Source: a virus. From it: 30,644 nt of DNA. The stretch lies in IMG/VR virus record IMGVR_UViG_3300035670_000938, positions 1 through 30,644 of that record. One strand, 5' to 3'. This document shows positions 8,501 through 16,691 of this stretch, one piece after another. The notes below the pieces were generated by a model, which had not been told where the DNA came from, did not search any database, and saw only the letters and a program-made list of their open reading frames with translations. Each line of letters begins with the position of its first letter. The stretch's first letter is position 1. A program made the position numbers and the translations under genes.

Positions 8501-11500
8501 TTTTCAATTTTTTCATTTGCGGCTTTGCGGAATTTATCAAGGCCCTTGCTGACCATATCTCGCATAGCTTTACTGCCGCCCCTGATCTTGGGCATCGCAA
8601 TTTCTTCAGCTGCTGCACCAGCACTACCGGCTCTCCCTGAGAAGCTCACATAAACATTTGCTAGACCGGGCAGACGTAGCTTGTTAGCTGCTGTCTGCCA
8701 AATATCAACAGCACGAATCTTGCCGCCAAGACCGGGGCCACCAGATCCAATATCAAGCTTCTTCAGGTTTACGCTCTTGCCCTTATAACTGACCTTGATC
8801 ATGGTCTTGTAAGGAAGTCCGCCGAGAGCGTTGCCGATGCCGCCGTTTATTCCAAGCTCAGCCCAGTTATATGGTTGTCTTGACAGAGCATCACTCTTAT
8901 AGCCTTGTGCGTCGTTATAAACAGAAGCTGTGTAAACGCCGTCTCTGCCTCGTCCTCCTCGCGCAAGGCCCGGAGAGTTTCGCGGCCCTCCAGCGTGATA
9001 GCCGCTAGTCCTGTCGAACATATCGTCGAGACCAAATCCATATGTCTGACGAAGAGCAGGCTCAACAATTTTCTGCTGGCCCCAGTTAAGAACTGCTTCT
9101 CCACGACCAAGCATTGTGGGAACCATGTCGCGCCCACGCTCGCCTCGATTACCAATCCAGCCGCCTCCAGCACGACCGACAAATCCGCCTTCAGCCTTCT
9201 CTTCCTTGCGGATTTTCGGAACCTCGATTGTAAGATCAACGCCGTCTGCACCGACTGACTTAAGGGCGTCGTTAAGCGTTGTCTTTATGTACTTCGCGCC
9301 CTTATAAATTGCCATAGCAGCGTTTTCCATCTGATTAACGACAATATTTGAGACGTTAAGCATCTGGTTTCTTACGATGGCTGCTATGCCAAGGAAGTTA
9401 GTGCGGAAGCTGCGCCGCATACGCGCTATGTCCTGCTGTGCGCCGTTGACGAACCTATCTATGCTCCTGCCGCCGTTTTTGCGGATTTCTCCAAGCTTCT
9501 CTGTTACATAGTTGGCGGAATCTTTTGCCTGACGACGAAGCGTGCGCCAGTAGTTAGCAAGTTTTCTAGTGATTTCATCAGAAAGCTTGACCGTCTCAGG
9601 ATTAAATGAAGTCAGGAAATTTTCTGCATCAGCATTTGTTGCTTCAGAAGGCTTGTTGTTACTTTTTGCCCTTCCTCTAGTGACTCTCCTGCCTCGAGAA
9701 TCTACGCGCCTAGATCCTCCACCAGCAGCCCTTTCTCCAGAGCTAATGTCATCTCTCTCGGCTTCTCTTCTCGCCGCAGCAGCTTCTCTTTTTTGACTGG
9801 CTTCTTTTTCAGCAGCAGTCTGATAATTAATTTTTCCTACTTCTAAGAAGCTCGGAGCAAGATCATTAAATTTGTCAATCAGGAAGTCAATTCCGTCAAA
9901 AACAAATTTAAGAACATTGTCGAATACGCCCTTAACCTTGTCGGTGGCTGAGATAAAGAGTTTTTCAACAACTGATCCGAGAGCCGAGAACGGAGCAGCC
10001 AAAATGTCAAGTATTAATCCGCCAATACCTTGGAAGATTCTAAGAATACCTTCAGCAAGCTGGTTAAAGCCTTTTGCAAGTTGTTTGTTGTCGCCAGTAA
10101 AAAGTCCAACTATTATGTTGTAAAGACCAACAATAGTATCTACAATGCCAACAATTAATCTGGCAAGAGAGCGAATAACAGCGCCAACTACTTTAAAACC
10201 AGTTAAAAGAACGCCACCAAAAAGCGCAACAAGAATTTTAATTGCTGGAATTAAGACATCAGCAAGAACGTTGCCAATTGCTTTGAGCTTTTCTACAAAG
10301 TCTTCTCCGCCAGCATTGCCGCTGTCAAAAATTTCTTTTACGTCACGAATGACAAGATTTACTTCGTCTTTAATTGCTGAGAAGACACCAGAAATTGAGC
10401 TTGTAAAAGCTCTCCAAACGTCATCAAGCCTTCCTGCAACTGCAAGAAGAGCAGTGATTGCTGCGGTAATTGCGACAATAGCTGCAACTACCGGACCAGA
10501 TCTTAATCCTTGAAGCCCGGCTAATGCAGCTGCCCCGCCTCTAGTTCCAGCTATTCTGGCTCCAACTGAAGCTACTCCACGTACAGCTCTAGTCTGTCTA
10601 AGTCGGCCAACTCCCCTTGAGACTGTTTCTCTAACTCTTCCCAGTCTTCCTCTTCCGGGCGCATCAACAGGAACGACAGTCGGGCCGCCTCCATCTGCTG
10701 CCTCGCCAGCGGCTCTCCTGCCCGCTGTAGTGCCGGGAACACCAGTGTCCTGAGCTGCCTGCGCAGTGGCAATCGCTTGTTCTGTTTTTGCAATTCTTTC
10801 TCGAATTGATTCAAACTTTTTGAGCTGTGGAAAGAGCTGAGTTAGTTCAGAAAGAATTTTTCCGAAAACAGTAGTTTTAGTTGCAGCCCTGATCAGGAAT
10901 CCAACTGTGCTTGTAATCGGTGAAAGCGCACCGAGAAGGCGACCAAAGACCGAGCCGACGAGAGCTACGCCGACGACAAACTTAACAAGAGCTTCAAACG
11001 GCTCAAACGCGTCAATAAGCTTGACAATCGCATCCGTCAGAGATGTGACCGTTTTAAGGAAGAACCCAAATGCCGGTACGACAACTCTCGTAAGGAATGT
11101 GACAAAGTTTCTGACTGACTCAAGACCCTTCGGGCTAAAGAGATTGTCAATCAGATCTGCAATTGCAACAAGAAGAGGCTTAAAAAGCGGAAGAGTTTTT
11201 GTTCCGAAGTCAAAGAATCTCTTGAAGAACTCATTTGCTCTCGTGCCGGGAGTTCTAATTGCTTCAGCAAGATTGTTGAAACCTTCAGTTAGCTGATCGA
11301 GGATTGTGTTACCAGCAGTAATTCCTCCTGCTCCCTTGGGATCGATAAGAGCAAGAATTACGTTTCCTATCGACAGGAAGAGATCGACAAACTTGATCAG
11401 AGACTGCGCTCCGAGATCGAAGAAATCAGCAAGCGCGTTCTTACCTTCGACTGAGCTTGTGAACTCGCCCAGCTTCTGGACAAGATCGTTCACATATTCA

Positions 11501-13686
11501 AGGATCGTTCTGAATGCTGGCGCTCCAGCCTCAGCGATATCCAAGAAGACACGAGAAAGCGTAATAGCGATCTGCGTGATTGGCCTAAGATTCGTAGTGA
11601 ACTGCTTCGAAAGATTCAGAATCCTCGAGATAGTCTCAGGAGACAGAACAGCCTCAAAGATTGACCTGAACGAGTCTCCAAGAGTCTTGCTAGTAGATTT
11701 CCCAACCTCAATAAGTTCTTTGCTGCCAAGAATGTTTGTGATTCTTTTAACAGCAAATGTAAAGGCATTAGTAAGCGGACCAGTAATCTGCTGGGCGAAC
11801 TTGCGCCACCTCTCTTGCAGCACAACAAGCGCATCAAAAAGTCGTTTTTCTGCCCTAGAAAGATTGCCAACGAGGAAATTAAGCTTGCCAGCAGCGGCGC
11901 TTACGCTCTGACCAGCTGCATCTCCGGCCTGACGCGCCTGATCAAGAGCGCGCCGAGCTTCTTCAAGCTGCTTCTTGGCCTGTGTTACTTCCGGTGATCC
12001 TTCAATTCCTCCACGAGTTCGAGTTCTAAGATTGTCGCGAGTTCTGCCTAGCTGATTTGCCGCTTCCTCAGCAGCAATTTCGGCCTGAGAAACAGCAAAA
12101 CTTCCTGCTCCAGAAGTCAGCGCTTCGTTCAGATCTTCTCTGGATTTCTGCAATCCGAGAGTCTGCTTCCTTTCGGAGAGAATTAGATCTTCGAGAGCCT
12201 CACGAGCTTTTTTACGAGACTCAGTTACTTTATCCTGAGCTTCCTTGACTCTTTCTGTTGCTGCGACGACCTGATCAAGACCGTTGGCCTGACTGCGAGC
12301 TGCCTGACCACCTGAGTAGCTGGCCTGCTGCTGCTGAAGATTCTGCTGCTTGACAGCCTGATTGATCGCCTGAAATCTGTTGAGGAAAGTGGCAATAATG
12401 CCAAGAGCAGGAAGCGCTTGAGCAACACCAGCCGTCAGCGCTCCACCTATAGCTCCGCCTGCGGCTATTGCAGATGAAACTAATCCTGCGAGCGCGCCAG
12501 CAGCAATGGCTGCGCTCAACGCTAATTGCTGAAGAAAGACAGCAATAGCAAGAACTAAAAGACCACGAACGATGTTGTCGAAGGCAGCAATTCTCTTGCT
12601 GGCTTTATCTGCACCGTCAGAAAAAGCGTCGAAGGCCCCATTCAATAGAGCCATGATCCCAGCTGTTCTTATCAGGCTCGTGTTGTCGATATCAAATTCG
12701 ACCGGAACCTTTATGCCAAGTCCCTTTTCTAGAAGTTCCTCTGTAGCTTTGAGCCTTGCCACAGATCCTTCATCTATATCGAACTCAAGCTCTCTACGAA
12801 TGTTTACTTGTCCTACAAGATCTTCTTGCAGGCTTTCAATCTCGGCAATTGCGCTTTCTCTATCGACCTGAAGACGAGCTGTAATTACAGGATCTTGCCT
12901 TGTTTCTGGGCTAGTGAGTTTTTTGTCAATTTGCTGTACGTCGTTTTTGAGATCTATAAGGCGCTTAGTGTCTTTCTCAAAAGCATCAACATCATCTTTG
13001 CGTATTTTCTGACCGCGACGAACTGCTTCATTCGCATCATCTTGAGAAATTTCAAGATTTTTATTATTTTCAATTAGCTCATTAACTCTTTTAACTGAGT
13101 CTCTATAAGCTTCATCTTCGATTGAAGATAGTCTTTTTCTGGCCCTGCCCTCTTCTTCAATTAATTCAAGAACTTGTGCTCGTGAAGCAGCTTCATCCAG
13201 AGTAGCCCTAGAAAGTTCTCTTCTTAAAGCTAAAGACCTTTGTTCTTCTTTGAATGCTTCGGCAGTTGCAAGTGACTGATCTGCTGTTACATCTTTCTGC
13301 TTTTCCTGAGCTTCAGCAAGGTTTAGAGTTGCCTCTTCAAGAGCTTCAAGTGCCAAAAGCTTTTCAGCATCATTATCATTAGATTTTGTAGCTACTCTTG
13401 CGTAATTCTCTGCTGCCCTTTTTAGGGTGAGCTGAGCAGAAGCGACATCTTTTGTAAGTTTTATCTCTTTTTCTTTTTGCTTGTTTGCATCAATCGATGC
13501 TTTAGTGGCTCTTTCTTCTTCTTCTCTTAACCTCCTAGTCGCTTGGGTCAGATCGTCATAATCTGACTCAGCCTGCTGGAGAACTCGACTGAGCTGCTGA
13601 TTGTTTCCGATTGCCTTCTCAAAAGCGCCACGAGTATCGTCTCGCGCTTTGAGAATTAGTTCAACTATGTATCTCTCATCAGCCAT
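5542..13686 (-). CDS. Tape measure protein with peptidoglycan-degrading modules
   Basis: At 2714 residues this is the largest gene. It sets tail length; at about 0.15 nm per residue (rule of thumb) the tail would be near 400 nm. Residues 1-330 are charged coiled coil. Hydrophobic segments lie at about 370-435, 1052-1086 and 1145-1198, as expected for a protein that enters the membrane during DNA injection. Residues about 1590-1680 look like a double-psi beta-barrel (RAVDIWQTAANKL around Asp1661), and 1730-1850 like an M15/LAS metallopeptidase with S-x-H-x-x-G-x-A-x-D (Ser1782, His1784, Asp1791) and His1840-x-His1842. A GGx...GE[AWF]V[LV]N motif occurs three times (Glu1530, Glu1904, Glu2671). 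Coiled-coil segments are also found at about 1960-2200 and further on. The start follows AGAGAAG, 8 bases after the chaperone stop. Confidence 0.93.
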   Translation of the reverse strand: MADERYIVELILKARDDTRGAFEKAIGNNQQLSRVLQQAESDYDDLTQATRRLREEEERATKASIDANKQKEKEIKLTKDVASAQLTLKRAAENYARVATKSNDNDAEKLLALEALEEATLNLAEAQEKQKDVTADQSLATAEAFKEEQRSLALRRELSRATLDEAASRAQVLELIEEEGRARKRLSSIEDEAYRDSVKRVNELIENNKNLEISQDDANEAVRRGQKIRKDDVDAFEKDTKRLIDLKNDVQQIDKKLTSPETRQDPVITARLQVDRESAIAEIESLQEDLVGQVNIRRELEFDIDEGSVARLKATEELLEKGLGIKVPVEFDIDNTSLIRTAGIMALLNGAFDAFSDGADKASKRIAAFDNIVRGLLVLAIAVFLQQLALSAAIAAGALAGLVSSAIAAGGAIGGALTAGVAQALPALGIIATFLNRFQAINQAVKQQNLQQQQASYSGGQAARSQANGLDQVVAATERVKEAQDKVTESRKKAREALEDLILSERKQTLGLQKSREDLNEALTSGAGSFAVSQAEIAAEEAANQLGRTRDNLRTRTRGGIEGSPEVTQAKKQLEEARRALDQARQAGDAAGQSVSAAAGKLNFLVGNLSRAEKRLFDALVVLQERWRKFAQQITGPLTNAFTFAVKRITNILGSKELIEVGKSTSKTLGDSFRSIFEAVLSPETISRILNLSKQFTTNLRPITQIAITLSRVFLDIAEAGAPAFRTILEYVNDLVQKLGEFTSSVEGKNALADFFDLGAQSLIKFVDLFLSIGNVILALIDPKGAGGITAGNTILDQLTEGFNNLAEAIRTPGTRANEFFKRFFDFGTKTLPLFKPLLVAIADLIDNLFSPKGLESVRNFVTFLTRVVVPAFGFFLKTVTSLTDAIVKLIDAFEPFEALVKFVVGVALVGSVFGRLLGALSPITSTVGFLIRAATKTTVFGKILSELTQLFPQLKKFESIRERIAKTEQAIATAQAAQDTGVPGTTAGRRAAGEAADGGGPTVVPVDAPGRGRLGRVRETVSRGVGRLRQTRAVRGVASVGARIAGTRGGAAALAGLQGLRSGPVVAAIVAITAAITALLAVAGRLDDVWRAFTSSISGVFSAIKDEVNLVIRDVKEIFDSGNAGGEDFVEKLKAIGNVLADVLIPAIKILVALFGGVLLTGFKVVGAVIRSLARLIVGIVDTIVGLYNIIVGLFTGDNKQLAKGFNQLAEGILRIFQGIGGLILDILAAPFSALGSVVEKLFISATDKVKGVFDNVLKFVFDGIDFLIDKFNDLAPSFLEVGKINYQTAAEKEASQKREAAAARREAERDDISSGERAAGGGSRRVDSRGRRVTRGRAKSNNKPSEATNADAENFLTSFNPETVKLSDEITRKLANYWRTLRRQAKDSANYVTEKLGEIRKNGGRSIDRFVNGAQQDIARMRRSFRTNFLGIAAIVRNQMLNVSNIVVNQMENAAMAIYKGAKYIKTTLNDALKSVGADGVDLTIEVPKIRKEEKAEGGFVGRAGGGWIGNRGERGRDMVPTMLGRGEAVLNWGQQKIVEPALRQTYGFGLDDMFDRTSGYHAGGPRNSPGLARGGRGRDGVYTASVYNDAQGYKSDALSRQPYNWAELGINGGIGNALGGLPYKTMIKVSYKGKSVNLKKLDIGSGGPGLGGKIRAVDIWQTAANKLRLPGLANVYVSFSGRAGSAGAAAEEIAMPKIRGGSKAMRDMVSKGLDKFRKAANEKIEKETPVDVTGGGDLSVGKGVAGSLRQAIALARSLGLTISSTNEGYPGDGVHTPSSWHYKGRALDAYGSPAQMAAFFRAALKRYGRNILELFYDPLGAIKNGQSVAAVGDHTDHVHLALARGGKASERKRLELARKERAAQRKYDKMKVGNSLKKYAAGGAIDGPEGQAVPIMAHAGEWVLNRRQQNMVAGIAGTTADRLKGMLGFTGGPTSFKGGGVPQIPRSFRSNPFEVIAGTLPTLTSGFEEFNTLIEKVFDKINTQTRRLLTPERITKKIKEVEKAIKELEEGKEDDKQKKEIEKLKKALDNLKNRKDIQTLLASVSVLTGTDGTGGVLGDFYNAIKNSFDATTRTFRLAAEGLKNVGGKLVSGTPTADEVDPEKLALLEANAQKTLRDNLIGLRNQYQDTYASLEASLQKFKSPAELKTSIDKDTKTIAEIDKKLERLNKDDEDEGQKKKIKQLEKEKKRIEDRLKKTKKDALERGKLQSELENVLKQIGEKDDEILEAERNRIENEKTAFEEATNRAVRANERISAFESLKRSLADLGYSIESLGGALLNIGNPVAAIRGSLETAAATARSNYATLTSRLEEAKRLAAADPRFQSLVDDLETRVAEAALAAAQAQAEVVTGTISAIESQLSKGDSARAILDRGAALAERTLGVLNSNYENNVIGVRRANLQTRGADLQNAFNELNAVDRTNLNDEQRRQLEEKLDDLRKSIEENTQDVQALTIQYRKAQLEAIQSRTQATTGRLGTLGGILSNVNKIAGTPDTAGQIAVAQATGNALVTEGQDLVSTILAALNDPEGTFAKSIEEGGFGQQGIDLINQIIAAFQGGDPAAFANLLITLGPQIDALTATLGTDAAPAFNEFIDSLVNNTSAVVENTANLAELNGLANQPQAFSTTAWTRFRAAIFNGLGDVLPQFDGIPQMATGGYVTRGGMFELHAGEFVVNPSGSNIDQGDINITVNEANRPLDVTALASRIAFEKRTRK

Positions 13687-13694
13687 TTACTTCT

Positions 13695-14087
13695 CTATTT
13701 ATGGTAATCAATAACCTCTTTGACTGTGCTATTTTCATCACTTGTTATGCCTACTTGTTCAAACAATTTTTCTTGGCCCTTTTTGGCTGAAGCAAAAAAT
13801 GGATTGCTTTCGTCTATTTCTTCTTCTTGCTGATTAATTTTGCCTTCAAACACGCTTGCAATGACGCTGTTGAAATTAGATTCAATTTCGTTAATTGCTT
13901 TCTCTCTGGTTCCTTTATCGTCGTCATAGTTTGAGTTAGCCCAGAGAGCAGAGATCATTTGATCTTTTCTGCTCTCTAGGCTCTCAATAATGCGCCGCTT
14001 AGTAAAAGATTCGTAGAACTTTTCGAATCTTTTCCACGGCCACTCGAGCAACTCTTCCACAGTTTCTGAGTGATAAGAGGAATACAT
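13695..14087 (-). CDS. Tail assembly chaperone, downstream (T) part
   Basis: This 130-residue reading frame is expected to be made mainly as the C-terminal extension of the upstream chaperone by -1 frameshifting at 14192-14198. The -1 frame is open from a TAG just before the slippery site through to TAA at 13695. The fusion would have 211 residues from the upstream frame plus 165 from this one, 376 in total. Motifs such as VEELLEWPWKRFEKFYESFT, KRRIIESLESRKDQMISALW and ANSNYDDDKGT are typical of actinophage T-type chaperones. These proteins coat the tape measure while the tail tube assembles. An ATG exists at 14087, but no strong ribosome binding site precedes it. It lies 8 bases upstream of the tape measure gene. 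Confidence 0.85.
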   Translation of the reverse strand: MYSSYHSETVEELLEWPWKRFEKFYESFTKRRIIESLESRKDQMISALWANSNYDDDKGTREKAINEIESNFNSVIASVFEGKINQQEEEIDESNPFFASAKKGQEKLFEQVGITSDENSTVKEVIDYHK

Positions 14088-14119
14088 CTCGAGTGCATCG
14101 ATAACAGTTGCGCGTGCGC

Positions 14120-14824
14120 CTACTTGCGCTTCTTGCTCGCTTCCTGAGCGCGTGTCTGAACGCGCTTCTGAAGACGACCCAGAGAGTCGCGAAAAAAACT
14201 ATCGAGTGCCTCATAATTCTGGTCAATAAAGACCTCGATAATTTCCATACCCTGCTCATCGGTAAGTCCACCTTCATCAGGCGGAAGCTTCATGATCTCA
14301 GCAACTGCGGGGCGCTCGTAGTCCGGCACATTTAGCCAGATGCAGTACGAATTCACGAGGAAATCAGGCGCAACTGCAAGCAGCTTTCCTACGGCCTGAA
14401 CAAATGTGTCAGCCTCACGGAAGTCCTGCGGGGCAAAAGAGCCTCCACCGGGAGCAGCAAACAGATTTCCAAGGTGCATTCCGTCAGGGCCTGAGAGGGC
14501 CTGATCGAGCACATCGCCAACCAGTGAGAACCACTGCATCTTGGCAATGAAGCTCAGCGGCTTCTGCACATACTCACGGGCGTAATCATCCTTGCCGATC
14601 ACCCATGTCTTAGGCTCAGCCTTGGGCTGAAGAATGTCGAGAATGTCCTCATCCTCTTCGTTCTCCTGCTTGGGCGTGCCATTGTTCTCCGGCTTAACCG
14701 GATCTGAAGCGGCCTTAGTCTGGGCCTCTTTTACGTGATCGAGAGAGGAAAGATCAGCTTCTGTGAAGCTGGATGTCGTCGTCTCTGTCTCTTCTGTGAA
14801 CATTTCCTGCTGTCCTTCAATCAT
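14120..14824 (-). CDS. Tail assembly chaperone, upstream (G) part
   Basis: The 234-residue acidic protein has a disordered, Glu/Thr-rich N-terminus (1-70) and a helical core (about 80-211). It ends in a basic tail (KRVQTRAQEASKKRK) read only when no frameshift occurs. Position between the tube gene region and the tape measure gene, plus the overlapping -1 frame, identify it as the G-type chaperone of the lambda gpG/gpGT system. It binds the tape measure protein and recruits tube subunits. ATG 14824 has a near-perfect Shine-Dalgarno sequence (AGGAGGG), the strongest in this part of the operon, fitting high expression. The sequence AGT TTT TTT CGC near its end (codons 209-212) carries the slippery heptamer. 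Confidence 0.88.
   Translation of the reverse strand: MIEGQQEMFTEETETTTSSFTEADLSSLDHVKEAQTKAASDPVKPENNGTPKQENEEDEDILDILQPKAEPKTWVIGKDDYAREYVQKPLSFIAKMQWFSLVGDVLDQALSGPDGMHLGNLFAAPGGGSFAPQDFREADTFVQAVGKLLAVAPDFLVNSYCIWLNVPDYERPAVAEIMKLPPDEGGLTDEQGMEIIEVFIDQNYEALDSFFRDSLGRLQKRVQTRAQEASKKRK
14148..14165 (-). other. Hairpin downstream of the frameshift site
   Basis: GCGCGT and ACGCGC form a perfect 6-bp stem around a 6-base loop, starting 26 bases after the slippery heptamer. It could stimulate frameshifting, although the distance is longer than the usual 5-9 bases. A smaller CGAC/GTCG stem (about 14175-14189) lies closer. Confidence 0.4.
14192..14198 (-). other. Programmed -1 ribosomal frameshift site T-TTT-TTT
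   Basis: On the minus strand the upstream chaperone frame reads agT TTT TTT cgc, a perfect X-XXY-YYZ slippery heptamer. Slipping back one base puts ribosomes in the frame that ends at 13695. A TAG in that -1 frame lies immediately before the heptamer and no stop occurs after it, so the open -1 window begins exactly at this site. Confidence 0.85.
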
Positions 14825-14854
14825 TAGACCCTCCTAAGGTCGTGCGGTAATTAA

Positions 14855-15601
14855 TTAACTTCCTCTAAAAGTTGGGAATGGCAGTTTCACCTTGTTGTCA
14901 TCAATGCTGCGAGCAACGTTCTTAATAGCTTGATTAAGAACAGCGTTAGACGCAGCTCTTGACTTTTTAATTAGATCAAGATTATCTTTTTGACCGGCAA
15001 AACTATAAGTTTTGTAAGTAATTCCACCAGCTTTATATTTGAAGTAAGCCTGATTGCTTTTTTCTGGATTTTGAGCGGCCCAAGCAGTTGTGTCTTTAGC
15101 GTAAATTCTTCCCGGTGGCTGATAAATAGCTGGAACAATAGTGTTTCCAACAAGTTCTTTTCTGAATTTACCTGTTCCCTTGAACCAATAACCGGCATGA
15201 GGAACTCCTTCGCCCACCGTTACAGAGGCTTGGTAATAACCACCTCCGGTAAATTCCCTAAGACGAGGTTGAGCTGAGCCTTCTCTAACTCTTTCCACGA
15301 TCTGATTAGATTGAACGCTCAGGAATGTGTACGGGCCTCCACCGGGCGTATATTTAGTTTCCCTGAATTTGACACTTCTGATTAATTCGCCTGTGCTTCG
15401 ACTTTTATCTGTTCTTGCAACAATTCCCTGTCGAAGAACATTTTCTGCTTTTTTGGCAGCAGTTCTAGCGTTAGCGGCAAGGTTATCTTTGAAAGCGCCG
15501 TTAACCGCACGAAGTTTTGAATTAAGAACGATTCCACTCGGATCTTTAATCCGAGCACCATTCTCGTCAATAAATTCTGTATCGAAAAGATTTCCAGCCA
15601 T
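14855..15601 (-). CDS. HK97 gp10-like tail completion / minor tail protein
   Basis: The 248-residue protein has the features of HK97 gp10-type neck and tail completion proteins. It has an N-terminal helical region (about 25-65, AAKKAENVLRQGI), a TGELIRSVKF strand and the VPHAGYWFKGTG motif (about 133-144). That last motif corresponds to the conserved H/Y-x-x-W-x-x-G-T-G end of the family. C-terminal residues 190-235 are helical and basic. Family members sit at the head-tail joint or tail terminus. Here the gene lies after the major tail protein rather than before it, so the exact structural position is uncertain. A 155-base structured spacer precedes its start. Confidence 0.55.
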   Translation of the reverse strand: MAGNLFDTEFIDENGARIKDPSGIVLNSKLRAVNGAFKDNLAANARTAAKKAENVLRQGIVARTDKSRSTGELIRSVKFRETKYTPGGGPYTFLSVQSNQIVERVREGSAQPRLREFTGGGYYQASVTVGEGVPHAGYWFKGTGKFRKELVGNTIVPAIYQPPGRIYAKDTTAWAAQNPEKSNQAYFKYKAGGITYKTYSFAGQKDNLDLIKKSRAASNAVLNQAIKNVARSIDDNKVKLPFPTFRGS

Positions 15602-15620
15602 AACTATCCAGACACAGCAA

Positions 15621-15650
15621 AGCCGTCGAGGAAATTAATCCTCGACGGCT
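15621..15650 (-). terminator. 11-bp hairpin between tail tube gene and next gene
   Basis: AGCCGTCGAGG and CCTCGACGGCT pair perfectly around an 8-base AT loop. On the minus strand the stem is followed only by two T residues and then GCTGTGT, so termination is likely partial at best. It may lower expression of downstream genes after the highly expressed tube gene, or protect the 3' end of that transcript. Confidence 0.5.
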
Positions 15651-15667
15651 TAGTGAAGTTGAAGTAA

Positions 15668-15718
15668 AAGCGGCCCATGTAAGTCTCTTTAATGACTCCG
15701 AGTGGACGAGGACCGCTT
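15668..15718 (-). other. Long-range stem in the same spacer
   Basis: On the minus-strand RNA, AAGCGGUCC pairs with GGGCCGCUU (9 bp, one G-U wobble) around a loop of 33 bases. The 3' arm is followed by TTTTACTTC, so it could act as a weak terminator in front of the second hairpin. Confidence 0.35.
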
Positions 15719-15756
15719 TGCGTGACCCCGGCTCGAATATTTACTTCAAATGGTTC

Positions 15757-16380
15757 TTATGCAGTCTCCTGATCGAACATAGTGAAGAAACGAGCCTTCG
15801 GATCAGTAACGTCAAAGTCAGGCAGCACACGGAACTGGACGGGAACAGAAATCTGCTCACCAGTCTTGTTGTGCGTGACTGTTGACTCCTGCGGCAGGCG
15901 CTGAACCTTGCGGAACGAATAAGCGCGAATGTTGCCATTCGGACGCTGGAACAGAACAGCAAGACGACGACGAGTGTACGAAGTCGGAGCACCAAAGGAA
16001 ATCTCTTCCTCACCGGCACCATTTGTTGTTACCGAAGTACCCTCCCAACAAACCTCAAGCTTCTCAGGTGTGAACTCAGCAAGCTGAGTACCAACCGAGA
16101 CTTCCCAGTTTGTAGGCAGGGAGTCAATGTCGCCATAAATCTGGTCAACATCGAATGTCTCCTCAGTGTTGTTCACTGAGATCTGAATGCCAGTCTTGGT
16201 GGCACCAAGGTCAACCCAGCCAGTCTTAGCGTCGTACTGCTCGTTGCTAACGCCAGATGACAGGTAAATGATGTCGCCAATCTCCGTGGGTGCGGCAACC
16301 GAGATATCAGCGTAGAGCAGGCGAGCTGCGCCACGGATGAAGCTACGGTCGTTAACATCTGTGCGGAAAAAGTCGGCCAA
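15757..16380 (-). CDS. Major tail tube protein
   Basis: The 207-residue protein matches the pattern of actinophage major tail proteins: IRGAARLLYADIS, then WVDLGATKTGIQISVNNTEE, FDVDQIYGDID, and the C-terminal PVQFRVLPDFDVTDPKARFF. It forms the hexameric rings of the non-contractile tail tube. No ATG or GTG is available in frame near the beginning. The only sensible start is TTG at 16380, preceded by AGAGGGGGTG at good spacing and one base after the stop of the upstream gene. TTG is unusual for such an abundant protein. A 155-base spacer with two hairpins follows it. Confidence 0.88.
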   Translation of the reverse strand: MADFFRTDVNDRSFIRGAARLLYADISVAAPTEIGDIIYLSSGVSNEQYDAKTGWVDLGATKTGIQISVNNTEETFDVDQIYGDIDSLPTNWEVSVGTQLAEFTPEKLEVCWEGTSVTTNGAGEEEISFGAPTSYTRRRLAVLFQRPNGNIRAYSFRKVQRLPQESTVTHNKTGEQISVPVQFRVLPDFDVTDPKARFFTMFDQETA

Positions 16381-16381
16381 T

Positions 16382-16684
16382 TCAGTTCACCCCCTCTGAG
16401 TGAATAAGTCCGCTATCAACAGCGGATTGGTTTACAAAATCGTCAGAAACTTTGTCTGACTCTTGCCAGTCTTTAATAGCGGACTGGACCGCTTCGGATT
16501 CAACTTCCGAAGATTTATCGAGAACGAATCCAAGGCTGTGCAAATAATGCACTTCATCCTCACTAAGAATTACGGGAACTCCAGCTAGAACTTCCTTTTC
16601 TGAGGTTTCTCCCTCAAAAATAATGCGATCAATCTGGTATTCCTCAGACTTAATATTTTCGCCTGTGTAGGTATAAAAGTTCAT
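16382..16684 (-). CDS. Small acidic protein before the tail tube gene, unknown
   Basis: The 100-residue protein is acidic and Ser/Val rich. It starts MNFYTYTGENI and carries ILSEDEVHYLHSLGFVL at about 48-64, a segment that looks like a short helical recognition domain. I do not recognise a family. ATG 16684 lies 7 bases after the stop of the upstream gene; an in-frame TTG at 16705 would overlap that gene. Neither has a clear Shine-Dalgarno sequence, so reinitiation is likely. Its place between the tail terminator candidate and the tube gene suggests a virion or assembly role. Confidence 0.6.
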   Translation of the reverse strand: MNFYTYTGENIKSEEYQIDRIIFEGETSEKEVLAGVPVILSEDEVHYLHSLGFVLDKSSEVESEAVQSAIKDWQESDKVSDDFVNQSAVDSGLIHSEGVN

Positions 16685-16691
16685 AATACAA

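Noticed and set aside
11306-11911. 201-residue open frame on the plus strand opposite the tape measure gene
   Set aside because: It is antisense to well-supported coding sequence, has no ribosome site and shows no domain pattern. The same holds for the other plus-strand frames between 5600 and 13100.
13999-14277. Third frame open across the chaperone junction
   Set aside because: It is the +1 frame, with composition unlike a chaperone. The -1 frame has the slippery site and family motifs.
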